Notes under the pieces: model-generated
The model's input: the letters and a program-made list of their open reading frames with translations, nothing else
Databases searched by the model: none
What the model was told of the DNA's origin: nothing
Origin: an uncultured Pelagibacteraceae bacterium
Lineage (GTDB): Bacteria; Pseudomonadota; Alphaproteobacteria; Pelagibacterales; Pelagibacteraceae
Length of the DNA: 64,000 bases
Direction of reading: 5' to 3'
NCBI GenBank assembly: GCA_902610655.1
Contig: CACLWL010000006.1
Location: forward strand, 1 to 64,000
Shown here: positions 32,147 to 42,534 of the stretch, piece after piece
Layout of the letters: every line of letters begins with the position of its first letter
Position numbering within the stretch: the first letter of the stretch is position 1
Program-made: the position numbers and the translations under genes

Positions 32147-33727
32147 CTAGCTTAGAATTAATTCTGATCCTTTTTCAGCGATCATTAAGACAGGTGCGTT
32201 TAAGTTTGCACTAGGTATTTCAGGTATAACAGAAGCGTCTATAACTCTTAAATTTTTTATTCCTTTTACTCTTAAGTTTTCATCAACCACAGCCATATCA
32301 TCAACACCCATCTTACAAGTACCGCATGGATGATAAGCAGTATCTGCTTTAGATCTTATATATTCATTTAATTCCTCGTCTGATTGAGCATCAGATCCTG
32401 GACCAACCTCTTTGCCTGCATGTTCTAAAAGGGCAGGTTGAGATAAAATTTTTCTTGCAACATGAATACATTCTCGAGTTTGTTTTAAATCCTCTTCATC
32501 TTTTAAATAATTAAATAGTATTTTAGGATATTCATATGGATCAGAAGAATTCAAAGTAATTTGACCTCTGCTCTTTGGTTGGTTTGGACTTGCATGTAAT
32601 TGATAACCATGAGTTTTAGGATCAACTAATCCATGATTTATTACAAAAGAAGGAAAGAAATGAAATTGAATATTAGAAACTTTTCTATCAGGGGAAGATT
32701 TAGCAAATCCACCTGCCTCTAAAAATGATTTGGAGCATGGTCCTGATTTAAACATAAACCATTGAATTCCAGCTAAAACTTTTGGCAAAAGCTTTGTATA
32801 TGTATAAAGTGTATTAGGAGTTTTGCACTCTTGTTGAATGTAGGTTTCTAAATGATCATGTAAATTTTTTCCAACTCCCTTTACATCATTTAAAACTTCT
32901 ACACCTTTATCTCTTAGATGGTCTGCATCACCAATTCCAGACAACATTAATAATTGTGGAGAGTTTATTGAGCCACCACTTAATATTACCTCTTTATTAG
33001 CATAAATTTTTTTTACTTCATTCTTAACTTTTACTTGAAGTCCTATAGCTTTTTTCCCATCAAAAAGTATTTTTTCAACGTATGAGTTTTTTAAAATATT
33101 TAAGTTTTTTCTATCTTTAACAGGATTTAAATAATATTTACCTGCACCTGCTCGTTCACCTTTGTGCATTGTAGTATCGAACATACCAAAACCTTCTTGT
33201 TCCTCGCCATTCATATCAATATTTATTTTATGTCCCGCTTGCCCAGCTGCATCAATAAAAGCTTTAAATAGTGGATTTGAATTTTTTGATAAGTTTATAG
33301 GTAAAGGACCAAGGGAACCTCTGTATTGATTTTCTCCCTCAGACCACGTTTCTATCTTTTTAAAGTAGGGTAATACTTTTTCATAAGACCAATTTTTTAA
33401 TCCAAAACGTTCCCAACGTGAATAATCCTCTTTATTACCTCTAACAAAAACCATTCCATTATGTGAAGAGCAACCACCTATCATTTTTCCCCTTGGGCAA
33501 AAAATTCTTCTATTATTTAGGTAAGGTTCTGGTTCTGAATAATATTTCCAATTATATTTTGGATCATGCATTGTATACAGAAGAGCAAGTGGCATTTTAA
33601 CTTTCCACATATCACTTGATCCTCCTGCTTCAAATATTGCAACACTATTATTATAATTTTCAGACAATCTGTTAGCAAGAACACATCCTGCTGAGCCAGC
33701 ACCTACAATTAAATAATCATAAGTCAT
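32147..33727 (-). CDS. GMC-family FAD oxidoreductase (choline/alcohol dehydrogenase-like)
   Basis: 526-residue flavoprotein of the glucose-methanol-choline family. The N-terminal FAD motif is IVGAGSAGCVLANRLSE, with GMC signature 1 in GGCSSHNGMVFVRG and signature 2 in GSINSPQLLMLSGIG; the catalytic His region is AYHPCGTCKMG and the end is SANLNAPVLMIAEKGSEL. It oxidises an alcohol to an aldehyde; choline, sugar alcohol or another substrate cannot be chosen. It lies 4 bases downstream of the PQQ-type dehydrogenase gene on the same strand. Confidence 0.88.
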   Translation of the reverse strand: MTYDYLIVGAGSAGCVLANRLSENYNNSVAIFEAGGSSDMWKVKMPLALLYTMHDPKYNWKYYSEPEPYLNNRRIFCPRGKMIGGCSSHNGMVFVRGNKEDYSRWERFGLKNWSYEKVLPYFKKIETWSEGENQYRGSLGPLPINLSKNSNPLFKAFIDAAGQAGHKINIDMNGEEQEGFGMFDTTMHKGERAGAGKYYLNPVKDRKNLNILKNSYVEKILFDGKKAIGLQVKVKNEVKKIYANKEVILSGGSINSPQLLMLSGIGDADHLRDKGVEVLNDVKGVGKNLHDHLETYIQQECKTPNTLYTYTKLLPKVLAGIQWFMFKSGPCSKSFLEAGGFAKSSPDRKVSNIQFHFFPSFVINHGLVDPKTHGYQLHASPNQPKSRGQITLNSSDPYEYPKILFNYLKDEEDLKQTRECIHVARKILSQPALLEHAGKEVGPGSDAQSDEELNEYIRSKADTAYHPCGTCKMGVDDMAVVDENLRVKGIKNLRVIDASVIPEIPSANLNAPVLMIAEKGSELILS

Positions 33728-33731
33728 TGAA

Positions 33732-34793
33732 TTATACTTTTTCCATTATCCATAAATTTTTTTTACTTAAGAAGTATATCTTACCATTTTTTGGGTGTAC
33801 TTGAATATCTCTTATTCTACCAATCTTTCGTTCAAAAATTATTTCTTCTTTTACATTTTCTAAATTTTTAAAATCTATTTTTCTTAAAGACATGTCTTTC
33901 AAAGAAGTAATTAAGGCATGACCATTCCACTCATTAAACTCATTTCCTTTGTAAATAGTTATTGCACTGGTTGCTATTGAAGGAACCCAATATTTAATTG
34001 CTTTTGTAAAACCTGGTTTCCATTTAGGTCCAATTTTTGTTCCTGAATAATTTATGCCGCCCCATCCTAAAATTTTCCAACCATAATTTTCTCCTTTTTT
34101 TACTTCACCAAACCAATCTCCACCTTTTGCACCGTGATTACTAATGTAAATTTTTTGATCAAAAGTAGAAAAAGTTAAACCTTGGGGATTCCTCACACCT
34201 ATTTGGAAGATTTCTGGTAACCAATCTTTTTTATCCATAAATTTAGGATTATCCTTAGGAATTTTGCCATCTAGATGAATTCTAATAATGCTACCTGGGT
34301 GTTTTGTTGCATCTTGCGCTATCATTCCCTGACCTCTTTCCCCAACGGAAGCAAACAAATAATCGTTCTTAATAGCAAGTCTTGATCCAAAATGATAAGG
34401 AGAGTCTATTGGAGGATGCGCTTGAAATATATTTTTAAATACTATTTTGTTTTTGTTGAAATTACCTTTTGCAATTGATGTGCTAGTTTTATAATTACCT
34501 CGATCCTCTGTGTATGAAACCCAAACTGTATCATCATGGAATAAAATATCTAATAATCCACCTTGCCCATATTCAAGAACTTTAAGGTTATGATCTAAAA
34601 TTTTTATATTTTTATTATTAAGGTTTATAAGCTTAATTTTTCCAGATTTTTCCGTAACAAGTAATTCCTGATCATTTATAAATGCAGATCCCCATGGTTC
34701 ATTTAAATTAATTATCTTTTTGAGAGTAAAATTTGCTGCATTTAAATTCGATGTTATAAAAAAAAAAAATAGAAAATTAATTAAAATTTTCAT
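33732..34793 (-). CDS. Exported PQQ-type soluble sugar (aldose/sorbosone) dehydrogenase
   Basis: 353-residue six-blade propeller of the soluble glucose/sorbosone dehydrogenase family, periplasmic by its signal segment (MKILINFLFFFFITSNLNA). Typical motifs: LGVTEKSGKIKLI-like LLVTEKSGKIKLI, YGQGGLLDILFH, GSIIRIHLDGKIPKDNP and EIFQIGVRNPQGLTF. It oxidises aldose sugars with PQQ, or related compounds. Overlaps the Ldh-family gene by 4 bases, and the GMC gene follows, so the three may form a polyol/sugar oxidation operon. Confidence 0.87.
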   Translation of the reverse strand: MKILINFLFFFFITSNLNAANFTLKKIINLNEPWGSAFINDQELLVTEKSGKIKLINLNNKNIKILDHNLKVLEYGQGGLLDILFHDDTVWVSYTEDRGNYKTSTSIAKGNFNKNKIVFKNIFQAHPPIDSPYHFGSRLAIKNDYLFASVGERGQGMIAQDATKHPGSIIRIHLDGKIPKDNPKFMDKKDWLPEIFQIGVRNPQGLTFSTFDQKIYISNHGAKGGDWFGEVKKGENYGWKILGWGGINYSGTKIGPKWKPGFTKAIKYWVPSIATSAITIYKGNEFNEWNGHALITSLKDMSLRKIDFKNLENVKEEIIFERKIGRIRDIQVHPKNGKIYFLSKKNLWIMEKV

Positions 34794-35788
34794 AGACTAA
34801 ATAAATCTTTTAATACTTCATTTGGTATATTAATTGTCTTATTCATATTTTTTTTATATCTTTTATATTTATTTTGACCAGGGTACAAAATTTCCTTTAC
34901 TCCTTTAATTTTAGGTAATTTTTTTACCCTTTTAATATTTTGCTTAATTCTTTTAGTATAATTGTTTAAAAAAAGATTAGATTTAAACACAATAAACAAA
35001 TGCCCAATATTTTGTGGACCTGAAAAATCTTCAAAAGGGTCTTTTACTTTACCTCCATGACTGGCACCAGTTAAAACACCTGACAAAATATCCACCATCC
35101 AAGCAAGACCAGATCCTCTAAATCCAGCTATTGGCAACTGAACACCCGCAAGCGCTTTAATAGAGTCTCTAGTAGGGTTTCCAAATTTATCTAAAGCTAA
35201 GCCGTATTTAATTTTTTTACCTAATTTTGAGGCAAGTCTAATTTTTCCTCTATTTATAACGGACATTGAAGTATCTAAAATAAAAGGAATCTTGCCACCT
35301 GTTGGACATGCAAAACATATTGGATTAGTACCAAACAACTTTTTTTTGGCTCCATAGGGTGCTAATGCAGGTGGAGCATTAGTAAAACACATTGCAATTA
35401 AATTTTTTTTTGTAGCTTGTTCTGCGTAATAACCTGATAAACCGTAATGACCACTATTTTTTATTGCAACCAAACCTATTCCACTTGTTTTTGCATTTTT
35501 TATTGCTTCTTTTATTCCAACGTCAGCAGCAACAAAACCAATACTATTATTTGCATCTATATGTGTAATTGATTGAGAAATTTTTTTAATTTTAATTTTA
35601 GGTTTAGGGTTAATTAATTTTTTACTTATTCTATCGCAGTACATCTTTAGTCGTGATAGACCATGCGATGAAGCGCCAACTAATTCCGCATTTATTAACG
35701 CATTAGTACAAATTTTAGAATGATTTTGATTTAAGCCGTATTTTTTAAGTACATTATTTGTCAAATTAATTAAAGTTTTTTTTTTCAT
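34790..35788 (-). CDS. Ldh-family NAD(P)-dependent 2-hydroxyacid dehydrogenase
   Basis: 332 residues of the malate/L-lactate/sulfolactate dehydrogenase (Ldh_2) family. Family motifs: GASSHGLSRLKMY, IKNSGHYGLSGYYAEQAT, FGTNPICFACPTG and LDTSMSVINRGKI, plus PIAGFRGSGLAWMVDILSG. Substrates in the family include malate, ureidoglycolate and sulfolactate (ComC/SlcC). Given the HpsN-like gene elsewhere in the window a sulfolactate role is possible, but direct operon context is with sugar oxidation. Short 4-base overlap with the sugar dehydrogenase. Confidence 0.87.
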   Translation of the reverse strand: MKKKTLINLTNNVLKKYGLNQNHSKICTNALINAELVGASSHGLSRLKMYCDRISKKLINPKPKIKIKKISQSITHIDANNSIGFVAADVGIKEAIKNAKTSGIGLVAIKNSGHYGLSGYYAEQATKKNLIAMCFTNAPPALAPYGAKKKLFGTNPICFACPTGGKIPFILDTSMSVINRGKIRLASKLGKKIKYGLALDKFGNPTRDSIKALAGVQLPIAGFRGSGLAWMVDILSGVLTGASHGGKVKDPFEDFSGPQNIGHLFIVFKSNLFLNNYTKRIKQNIKRVKKLPKIKGVKEILYPGQNKYKRYKKNMNKTINIPNEVLKDLFSL

Positions 35789-35868
35789 TAATCAATACTA
35801 GCCTTATATATTTCTATGAGTTGTTTATTATTTTTATAAAATATATGGTACATAATTGATACTTTAAA

Positions 35869-37038
35869 ATGATAAATATAAAGAAAAGTTTATTTTTAAT
35901 AATATCAGTTGTTTTTTTATTTCAAATTATAAAATATTACAGTTTTTATGATGAATTTTCAGATTGGCAATACGCTGACTGGTTAATCAATTATCAAGGT
36001 GGTTTTATAAGAAGAGGTCTAATAGGAGAAATTTTATTTAGAGTACATCAAATAACAAGAATAGATCTTAATTTTTTAGTTTTGTTGTTTATTTATTCTG
36101 TATATCTATTTATTTCTTATTTTTTAATTAGATCAATTAAATATATAAATAATTCTAGGATAAATACGCTAATTTTTCTTTCACCAGGTTTTTTCTTGTA
36201 CCCAATGATGAATTCGGCAGTTGTTGGTCAAAAAGATATATTAGTAATTTTTGTGATGGGTTTTTTATGTTTTTTTGGAAAAAAATTTGACAGCAGAAAT
36301 TTATTTTTTTTAATTATATTTTTTTTATTCTTTTTAACTTTATCTCATTCAGGTTTTTTATTTTACACACCATATTTATTATTTTTGTACTTACTTTTAA
36401 AAATTAAAATGAAGAGTAAATTACAAATCGTTGAAATTGCTGTTATTATAATTTCATTAATTTTAATCACTATTTTAATAACATTAAATCAAGGTACAGA
36501 AAATCAGGTCAAAGTTATTTGTGAGTCGGTTAAAATCTTTGTGTCTGAAAATTGTGGTAAAGTAGGTCAAACATATTGGTTAACAAATAATTATAAGGAT
36601 TATTTATCTGCAAAAACAGATTTAGGTATAAATTACATAAATTATTTAACAATTTACTTAATTTCTCTAATTTTAGTTTATTTTTTTATAATTATAAAAT
36701 GTATAAAATCAAATTTTAATATTAAGTATTTTTTCTTAAATAAAATAAATCCTCTAATAGTTTTTTTATTTCTTTTTTTATTTACTTTACCAACTTATGC
36801 CTTTGGACTAGATTGGGGAAGATATATTTTTATATCATATTCATGCAGTTTTTTTATTTATATTTATTGTATTAAAACCAACTTAATTTCTAATAACTTT
36901 GATTTAAAATTAGGTAAATTTACCTTTATATCTTTGGTAATCTTTTATAGTTTTATGTGGACTTTCCCTTTTTATAACGCTGAAAACTTTAAACTTACAC
37001 TAAAAAAACCAGTCTTATCATTAATGAAAAAATTTTAA
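35869..37038 (+). CDS. Multi-pass membrane protein, surface-glycan type, unknown
   Basis: 389 residues, about eight or more hydrophobic helices. A conserved-looking periplasmic loop near residue 31 (DWQYADWLINYQGGFIRRGL) resembles those seen in O-antigen/EPS membrane proteins of the EpsG or GT-C type. No exact family is certain. Located at the edge of a surface-glycan cluster beside DprE1-like and radical SAM genes. Confidence 0.65.
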   Translation: MINIKKSLFLIISVVFLFQIIKYYSFYDEFSDWQYADWLINYQGGFIRRGLIGEILFRVHQITRIDLNFLVLLFIYSVYLFISYFLIRSIKYINNSRINTLIFLSPGFFLYPMMNSAVVGQKDILVIFVMGFLCFFGKKFDSRNLFFLIIFFLFFLTLSHSGFLFYTPYLLFLYLLLKIKMKSKLQIVEIAVIIISLILITILITLNQGTENQVKVICESVKIFVSENCGKVGQTYWLTNNYKDYLSAKTDLGINYINYLTIYLISLILVYFFIIIKCIKSNFNIKYFFLNKINPLIVFLFLFLFTLPTYAFGLDWGRYIFISYSCSFFIYIYCIKTNLISNNFDLKLGKFTFISLVIFYSFMWTFPFYNAENFKLTLKKPVLSLMKKF

Positions 37039-37055
37039 ATTTTTTAATTATATTT

Positions 37056-37865
37056 TTAAAGATGTTTCTGTATATATTTATAGCTTAATTCCCATACTTG
37101 TTTAGCAAGATCTTCATCATAAGAGAGCTTTGAGCTTATTTGCTCCTTAGATTTGACAAAATACTTACCAGATACCTTTATATCATTCATAATAAGATGA
37201 ATTATAGATTCAGAACCTTTTTCTGGACTTACAGCTATAATATTTTTAAGTATATTTATGACAAATCTAAAAAGAGAAATATTATTATTTCCAAAATTTG
37301 TATTAACAAAGCCTGGATGTATACAATTACATCTAATATTATATCTCTTAGAAAATTCATAAGTAAAAAGAATATTCAATAATTTTGACCTGCAATAAGA
37401 TTTCCAACCACTATAAAACTTCTTATTTTCTATGTCGTTAAGATCTAATTTAAACCTTTTATGAGCTTGAGATGCAACATTAATAATCATAGGATTTTCA
37501 GATAATTCTAAATTATCAATCAATCCAAGTGTTAAGTAAAAATAAGATAAATGATTTAGCGCAAAAGTTTTTTCTATTTTTTCTGAATTTAAAACTCTTT
37601 TGGAAAATATTGCTCCAGCATTATTAATCAATATATCAATTTTTTTAAGTTTTTTTAGTTCTGAAATTAGATGCTTTACCTCAGATAATTCTGAAAGATC
37701 ACAATTTATATAATTTAGATTAGTTTTATTTAATTCATTAATTATTTTATTCCCTTTTTCTTTATTTTTTCCAATTATATATATTTGAAAATTTTTATTT
37801 ATGAGTTGCCTAACTACAGACAAACCAATACCGTTTGTAGCACCAGTAATAACTATATTTTTCAT
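37056..37865 (-). CDS. SDR-family oxidoreductase (retinol dehydrogenase-like)
   Basis: 269-residue classical short-chain dehydrogenase. Cofactor motif TGATNGIGLSVVRQL, NNAG at about residue 86, and an intact catalytic YCRSK. The layout (INCDLSELSEVKHLI; FALNHLSYFYLTLGL) fits the retinol-dehydrogenase-like SDRs. It follows the DprE1-like gene with no gap (start adjoining its stop), so it may reduce the keto-product of that oxidase, an inference by analogy with DprE1/DprE2, although DprE2 itself looks different. Confidence 0.87.
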   Translation of the reverse strand: MKNIVITGATNGIGLSVVRQLINKNFQIYIIGKNKEKGNKIINELNKTNLNYINCDLSELSEVKHLISELKKLKKIDILINNAGAIFSKRVLNSEKIEKTFALNHLSYFYLTLGLIDNLELSENPMIINVASQAHKRFKLDLNDIENKKFYSGWKSYCRSKLLNILFTYEFSKRYNIRCNCIHPGFVNTNFGNNNISLFRFVINILKNIIAVSPEKGSESIIHLIMNDIKVSGKYFVKSKEQISSKLSYDEDLAKQVWELSYKYIQKHL

Positions 37866-39170
37866 TTATATTCCCAGTCTAGTCGATTGAATTGAGTTAA
37901 ATCTTTTACCATATTTTTTTCTTAATAATTTAAAATATTTACTTTTAAAATTAATATTTGTTTTTGAAAAATTTTTTTGTGAAATTCTTGAATCTTTGAC
38001 TAAATAAATATCACCATTATATTTTATAACAATATCATCTAATGCTACCAAAACTTTTTTTAAATTTTTGTAGTTAGGAAAATCAAATACAACTGTAAGT
38101 CCTTTTTTCCCAAAAGATAGAAATCTTGAACCTTTACCTAAAGATTTTATAACCGAAACAAAAGAAAATACTTTATTACTGTTAAGTATTTGTAATATAG
38201 TTTTTATAGCTTGATATGATGTTTTTTGTGGGAATGAACACTGATAAGAAGTAAAACCACTGTTACCATAAACTAAATTCCAAGAATGAATTTTATCTAG
38301 TTGAAAAAAAAAATTTTCTAAATTTATTTCTTTTTTGCTATTTGACTGAAAAATAAAATAAATAGAATTTAATAGTTTAATGACGTATTTATTCATTATC
38401 CATGATGGAAAGTTAAACAACAAACGAATTTTTTTTTTGTTGAGAAATTCTACATTAATAGATTTATCTTTATTTTTTAAATGGTTTCCTCTAAAAACTA
38501 TAGACCTGCCAATAGAATTGCCACCACTTGAGGTATCAACCCATGCTACATTATAATCCCAACTTGAGCTTTTTTTTATTAATTTAATTGTGTCTTTTAA
38601 ATTATAACTTTTAATTGTTTCTTGAAAAATATTATTTGAGCTAATTTTTTTAAGTTTAAACTTACAGCTGTATATAATTCCAGTCAATCCCATACCACCT
38701 ATTGTATAGTTAAATAGATCTTTATTTTTAATTTTGTTACAAATTAAATAGCCTTTGTCGTTAATAACTTTAATTTCAAGTATATGATTTCTAAAACTAC
38801 CTTCATTATGGTGATTTTTTCCGTGAACATCTGAAGCAACCATTCCACCGAGGCTAATAAATTTTGAACCTGGAATAACTGGCAATATCCAGTTTTTTGG
38901 AAGGACTATATTTAATAACTTTTTTATATCGCATCCAGACTCTGCTTCAATAATGCCTTTTTTAGAATCAAATTTAATTACAGCATTTAAATTTTTAGTA
39001 ATTACAGTGAGTTTATTTTGAATAGAGCTATCACCATAGGATCTCCCATAGCCCCTTGCAATTAATTTTGTATTTTTCGAAACTTTAGTAAGTTCTTTTA
39101 AATTTTTTGGCTCAGAAATTTTTGAGATAAAGCCTTTAGTTCTTCCCCAGCCATATAAATTAAAATCCAT
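37866..39170 (-). CDS. FAD-linked oxidase, DprE1-like
   Basis: 434 residues of the FAD-binding PCMH/ALO oxidase group. The FAD loop is ARGYGRSYGDSS, the second is PGSKFISLGGMVASDVHGKN (with Asp-Val-His-Gly-Lys typical of DprE1), and the C-terminal ALO-type cap follows. DprE1-type enzymes oxidise polyprenyl-phospho-ribose; a similar sugar-lipid oxidation is likely. It overlaps the radical SAM gene upstream by 11 bases and is followed by an SDR, so the three act together in lipid or glycan modification. Confidence 0.85.
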   Translation of the reverse strand: MDFNLYGWGRTKGFISKISEPKNLKELTKVSKNTKLIARGYGRSYGDSSIQNKLTVITKNLNAVIKFDSKKGIIEAESGCDIKKLLNIVLPKNWILPVIPGSKFISLGGMVASDVHGKNHHNEGSFRNHILEIKVINDKGYLICNKIKNKDLFNYTIGGMGLTGIIYSCKFKLKKISSNNIFQETIKSYNLKDTIKLIKKSSSWDYNVAWVDTSSGGNSIGRSIVFRGNHLKNKDKSINVEFLNKKKIRLLFNFPSWIMNKYVIKLLNSIYFIFQSNSKKEINLENFFFQLDKIHSWNLVYGNSGFTSYQCSFPQKTSYQAIKTILQILNSNKVFSFVSVIKSLGKGSRFLSFGKKGLTVVFDFPNYKNLKKVLVALDDIVIKYNGDIYLVKDSRISQKNFSKTNINFKSKYFKLLRKKYGKRFNSIQSTRLGI

Positions 39171-40524
39171 ATTTAGATTGAAAAAAATAGTTTAATATTT
39201 GAAAAACTTTTTTAAAATTAAAATAAAACTTAAAATATGCTTTACTTTTAAGCTCACTAATTCTTTTTTCAGTTAAATTATTATGCTTGAAGGTTAAGTT
39301 ATACTGATTAAAATTTTCTAGCTTTTTTTCAGTTATAAGATCTTTATAATCATTGTAAACTGGCGTACCTGGATAAGGTGTAAACACACTAAATTGAGAA
39401 TATAAACTTGGTAAATATTTTGAATACTCAATTGATTGAATAATGGTATCTTCTGTATCTTCTGGATTCCCAATTATAAACATCGTTTTAACTTTTATTC
39501 CTGCATCTTCACATTTTTTAATTACTTTATATTGCTTATCATGCTCTACGGTAAATCTTTGCATATCTTTTAAAACAACATGACTTGAGGATTCTACGCC
39601 AACATATACCAGCTCTAAACCCGCTTTTGACAATAGACCTATCATCTCATCATCGAGATTATTCAGGTGAGTTTCAACCATAAATGAAATATCTAATTTT
39701 TGCTCAATCACCTTATTACAAAAATCAATTGTATGCTTTCTATTAATAGAAAAAACTGGATCTCTAAAAACAAATTTAGATGTACCCAATTTTTTTTTCC
39801 AGAACTTTATTTCATCTATTATATTATCAACCGATCGAGCCCTTACTTTTCGACCTTGTTGTAGCGGATAAGTGCAATAAAAAAAACATGAATAAGGACA
39901 TCCTCTAGTACCCAATATAGGTATTGCAATTTTTTCTTTTAAATTAAAAAAATTATTTCTTAAAGGATATATTTTTGAATAACTTCCCCAATCTGGAAAT
40001 GGAAAATCATCTAATGATACTGGGGAATAAAAATCATTCATAAGATCCGGATCTAAAAATATTTTATCTAAAAAATTTTTATTAATTTTGTCGGATTTAT
40101 TTAAATTAAAAAAAAAAGTATCTGCTTCATTTTTAACAACTATGGAATTTTTAGTTAAGTATTTATCTCGCATTGTTGTTGCAAAAATACCTGTAACAAA
40201 TATTTTGTTATTTTCTAATTTTGAAAGGGTTTCAACTTCTGTTTCATGTGCAATTATTGACGATGGTAAAATAATATAGTCACAATTTTTAATTTCCTTA
40301 TCTGTTGCGTCCCTTGTGTAATGAACCTCATGTTTCTCTTTTAAAATTGAACTTATGATCATAATTTCAATTGCAGGCATACCGATATTATTATCGACAT
40401 ATAAATTTAATAATTTTGAAAAAAAACTATTCCCAAAATCATTTCCAGTTCCATAGCCACCTGCTGTATCTTTAATTAACCTATGTTTTTTGGAGGGATA
40501 AACATCAAGTATTACAAATTTCAT
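39160..40524 (-). CDS. B12-binding-type radical SAM protein with unusual Cys spacing
   Basis: 454 residues. An N-terminal Rossmann/B12-binding-like domain (about 1-170; VILDVYPSKKHRL..., KNCDYIILPSSII) precedes a radical SAM core. The cluster motif reads GCPYSCFFYCTYP, giving CxxxCxxxC instead of the usual CxxxCxxC, followed by QQGRKVRARSVDNIIDEI. The core then shows FRDPVFSINRKHTIDFC, and TMFIIGNPEDTEDTI. Probable methyl- or rearrangement-type chemistry on a lipid or glycan. Overlaps the DprE1-like gene. Confidence 0.82.
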   Translation of the reverse strand: MKFVILDVYPSKKHRLIKDTAGGYGTGNDFGNSFFSKLLNLYVDNNIGMPAIEIMIISSILKEKHEVHYTRDATDKEIKNCDYIILPSSIIAHETEVETLSKLENNKIFVTGIFATTMRDKYLTKNSIVVKNEADTFFFNLNKSDKINKNFLDKIFLDPDLMNDFYSPVSLDDFPFPDWGSYSKIYPLRNNFFNLKEKIAIPILGTRGCPYSCFFYCTYPLQQGRKVRARSVDNIIDEIKFWKKKLGTSKFVFRDPVFSINRKHTIDFCNKVIEQKLDISFMVETHLNNLDDEMIGLLSKAGLELVYVGVESSSHVVLKDMQRFTVEHDKQYKVIKKCEDAGIKVKTMFIIGNPEDTEDTIIQSIEYSKYLPSLYSQFSVFTPYPGTPVYNDYKDLITEKKLENFNQYNLTFKHNNLTEKRISELKSKAYFKFYFNFKKVFQILNYFFQSKYGF

Positions 40525-40708
40525 AGTCTATAAATACATTATAATTAAAATATTTAAAAAGAAATTTTAAGATCTGTAATAACTAAAAATAATAGTTTTA
40601 AACGTATTATTTTAATAAATATTAACTTTATTTACTTATTTTATTAACTATTAAATATGACAATAATGTTACTATTGAAAATTTTAAATATTAAATTTAA
40701 ATAAAATT

Positions 40709-42517
40709 GTGACCTTTAGAAAAAGAGAAATTTTATTATTTATCGTATTAATTTTATCAATATTTTTATGTAAAATAATTTGGCCATTAATTAAATTACC
40801 TTTTTTAGAGACAGATATAATTGGAGAATATTCTTTGAAAAAAGTCAATTCAATGAATGATATTGTAAGATATTTTGTTTTTATATCATTTCCTGTTTTA
40901 ATATTTATTTTTTTAAAGATCAAATTATACAATTTAAAACCATTATATATTTTAAATAACTTTAAAACTAATTTTGAAAAATTCGAAAAAATTGAAAATA
41001 TTTATTTTTTTTTATTTTTATTCTTATTATATTTAATTGTAGAATTTTTTTCTTTAGACTTTTCCATTCATAAAATTGACATTTATCATGAAGGTCAAAA
41101 GCTTAGCTCAGCATATAAAAGTTTATTGGATGGATCATTATGGTCAGGATCGTATGTAACAGTTGGTATAATTTACGAAACTATTGGCACAAAATATATT
41201 TGGAAAATTTTTAACCATGAGTCTATTGGTTTAATGAGAATTTTAGATTTATGTTATATTTTAATTACAAAAATAAGTTTGATTTTCTTATTTTTAGAAT
41301 TTACAAAACTAATACCATTTAATTTATTTCAAAAGTTCTGTTTTTTTATTTTAACTAACATCTTAGCATTTAGTCTAATTGATTATAATTTGTATACTGG
41401 TGATACAGTGCACTTTAGGGAGATACCAATAATAATTTCTTTAATATTGATTATTAAGTTGATCAATAACCCTTCAATTTTGAATTTATCAATTTTAGGA
41501 TTTCTAAGTTTTTTTACATTTCTTTGGAGTATTGATAGGGGAATTGTAATATTAATTATCATATTAATTTTTTCTATTTTTTTAATTATTAATCGAAGAT
41601 ATAGAGATATACTTTATATTTTAATATCAGCTATATTTTTTTGGTCTATCTTTGCTACCTATGATCAAAAAGAATTTTTGTATTTTATTTATAATACCAA
41701 ATCAATTTTAAAAGAAATAAATCAGTTGAATGGCCTGGTACATCCTATACCATTTTCTGATGATGAGAATTCCTCAAGAGCAACTAAAAATCTTATAACT
41801 ATTCTTTTATCTTTAATTTTTACGATAAATTTATTGGTTACAAAAAGAAAATATTTTTCAAATAATCTAAAAATTTCATTATTTTTTTTAAGTATAATAA
41901 GTTTTCTCAGTTATTTGTACGCTCTAAGTAGATCTGATGGTCCACATATAAAGCAAGCATTTGGATATTCAAGTATTTTTATAATTTTAATATTAACTTA
42001 CATCTTCATAATGCTTACAGAAAAGATAAAATTCAACCTAGAACTATCTTATAAAACAAAGAATTATATTTTATTCTCAATAATATTTTTTTTTTTATTT
42101 ATAAACATCGATTTTAAAAATGTTTTAACAATTAAAGAAAGATTTAATGAATATATATACCTTGAAGATAAAATTTTTTTAAGTGATGGGGATGCAAAAT
42201 TTATATCTAGTGCTAATAAGATTATTTCAAATGAGAAATGTATACATTTAATTACGACTGACTCAGCTCTATATTACTTATTGCGTAAACCTAGTTGTAC
42301 AAGGTTTTATTTCTCATGGTCAATTGGATCGAAAAGAAATCAAATTTTAACAGTTGAAGAACTTAAATCAAGTGACACAAGTATTGTTGTTCTTAGTGGA
42401 TTAAGTGATAATTGGTCTTCATCTTATGAGATTAAACATCCGATTATATTTGAATTTATAAATAATAATTTTAAAAAAAAGATTTCATTAAACGATAGAG
42501 TCTTAATTTATAAATAA
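40709..42517 (+). CDS. Large multi-pass membrane protein, GT-C-like, unknown
   Basis: 602 residues with about ten or more helices and a soluble C-terminal part (residues ~490-602). A periplasmic-loop motif HKIDIYHEGQKLSSAYKSLL suggests a GT-C type glycosyltransferase using a lipid-linked sugar, but the family is not certain. A GTG start is used; a -35-like TTGAAA is upstream. It lies between the radical SAM and GT17 genes in the glycan cluster. Confidence 0.65.
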   Translation: MTFRKREILLFIVLILSIFLCKIIWPLIKLPFLETDIIGEYSLKKVNSMNDIVRYFVFISFPVLIFIFLKIKLYNLKPLYILNNFKTNFEKFEKIENIYFFLFLFLLYLIVEFFSLDFSIHKIDIYHEGQKLSSAYKSLLDGSLWSGSYVTVGIIYETIGTKYIWKIFNHESIGLMRILDLCYILITKISLIFLFLEFTKLIPFNLFQKFCFFILTNILAFSLIDYNLYTGDTVHFREIPIIISLILIIKLINNPSILNLSILGFLSFFTFLWSIDRGIVILIIILIFSIFLIINRRYRDILYILISAIFFWSIFATYDQKEFLYFIYNTKSILKEINQLNGLVHPIPFSDDENSSRATKNLITILLSLIFTINLLVTKRKYFSNNLKISLFFLSIISFLSYLYALSRSDGPHIKQAFGYSSIFIILILTYIFIMLTEKIKFNLELSYKTKNYILFSIIFFFLFINIDFKNVLTIKERFNEYIYLEDKIFLSDGDAKFISSANKIISNEKCIHLITTDSALYYLLRKPSCTRFYFSWSIGSKRNQILTVEELKSSDTSIVVLSGLSDNWSSSYEIKHPIIFEFINNNFKKKISLNDRVLIYK

Positions 42518-42534
42518 ATTTAAAAAATTCATAT

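Noticed and set aside
37056-37865. DprE2 partner of the DprE1-like oxidase
   Set aside because: Its sequence pattern is retinol-dehydrogenase-like, not DprE2; only a functional analogy is possible.
40684-40932. 82-codon minus-strand ORF at the start of the large membrane protein gene
   Set aside because: Overlaps the coding start of a much longer ORF in an AT-rich region; no family features.
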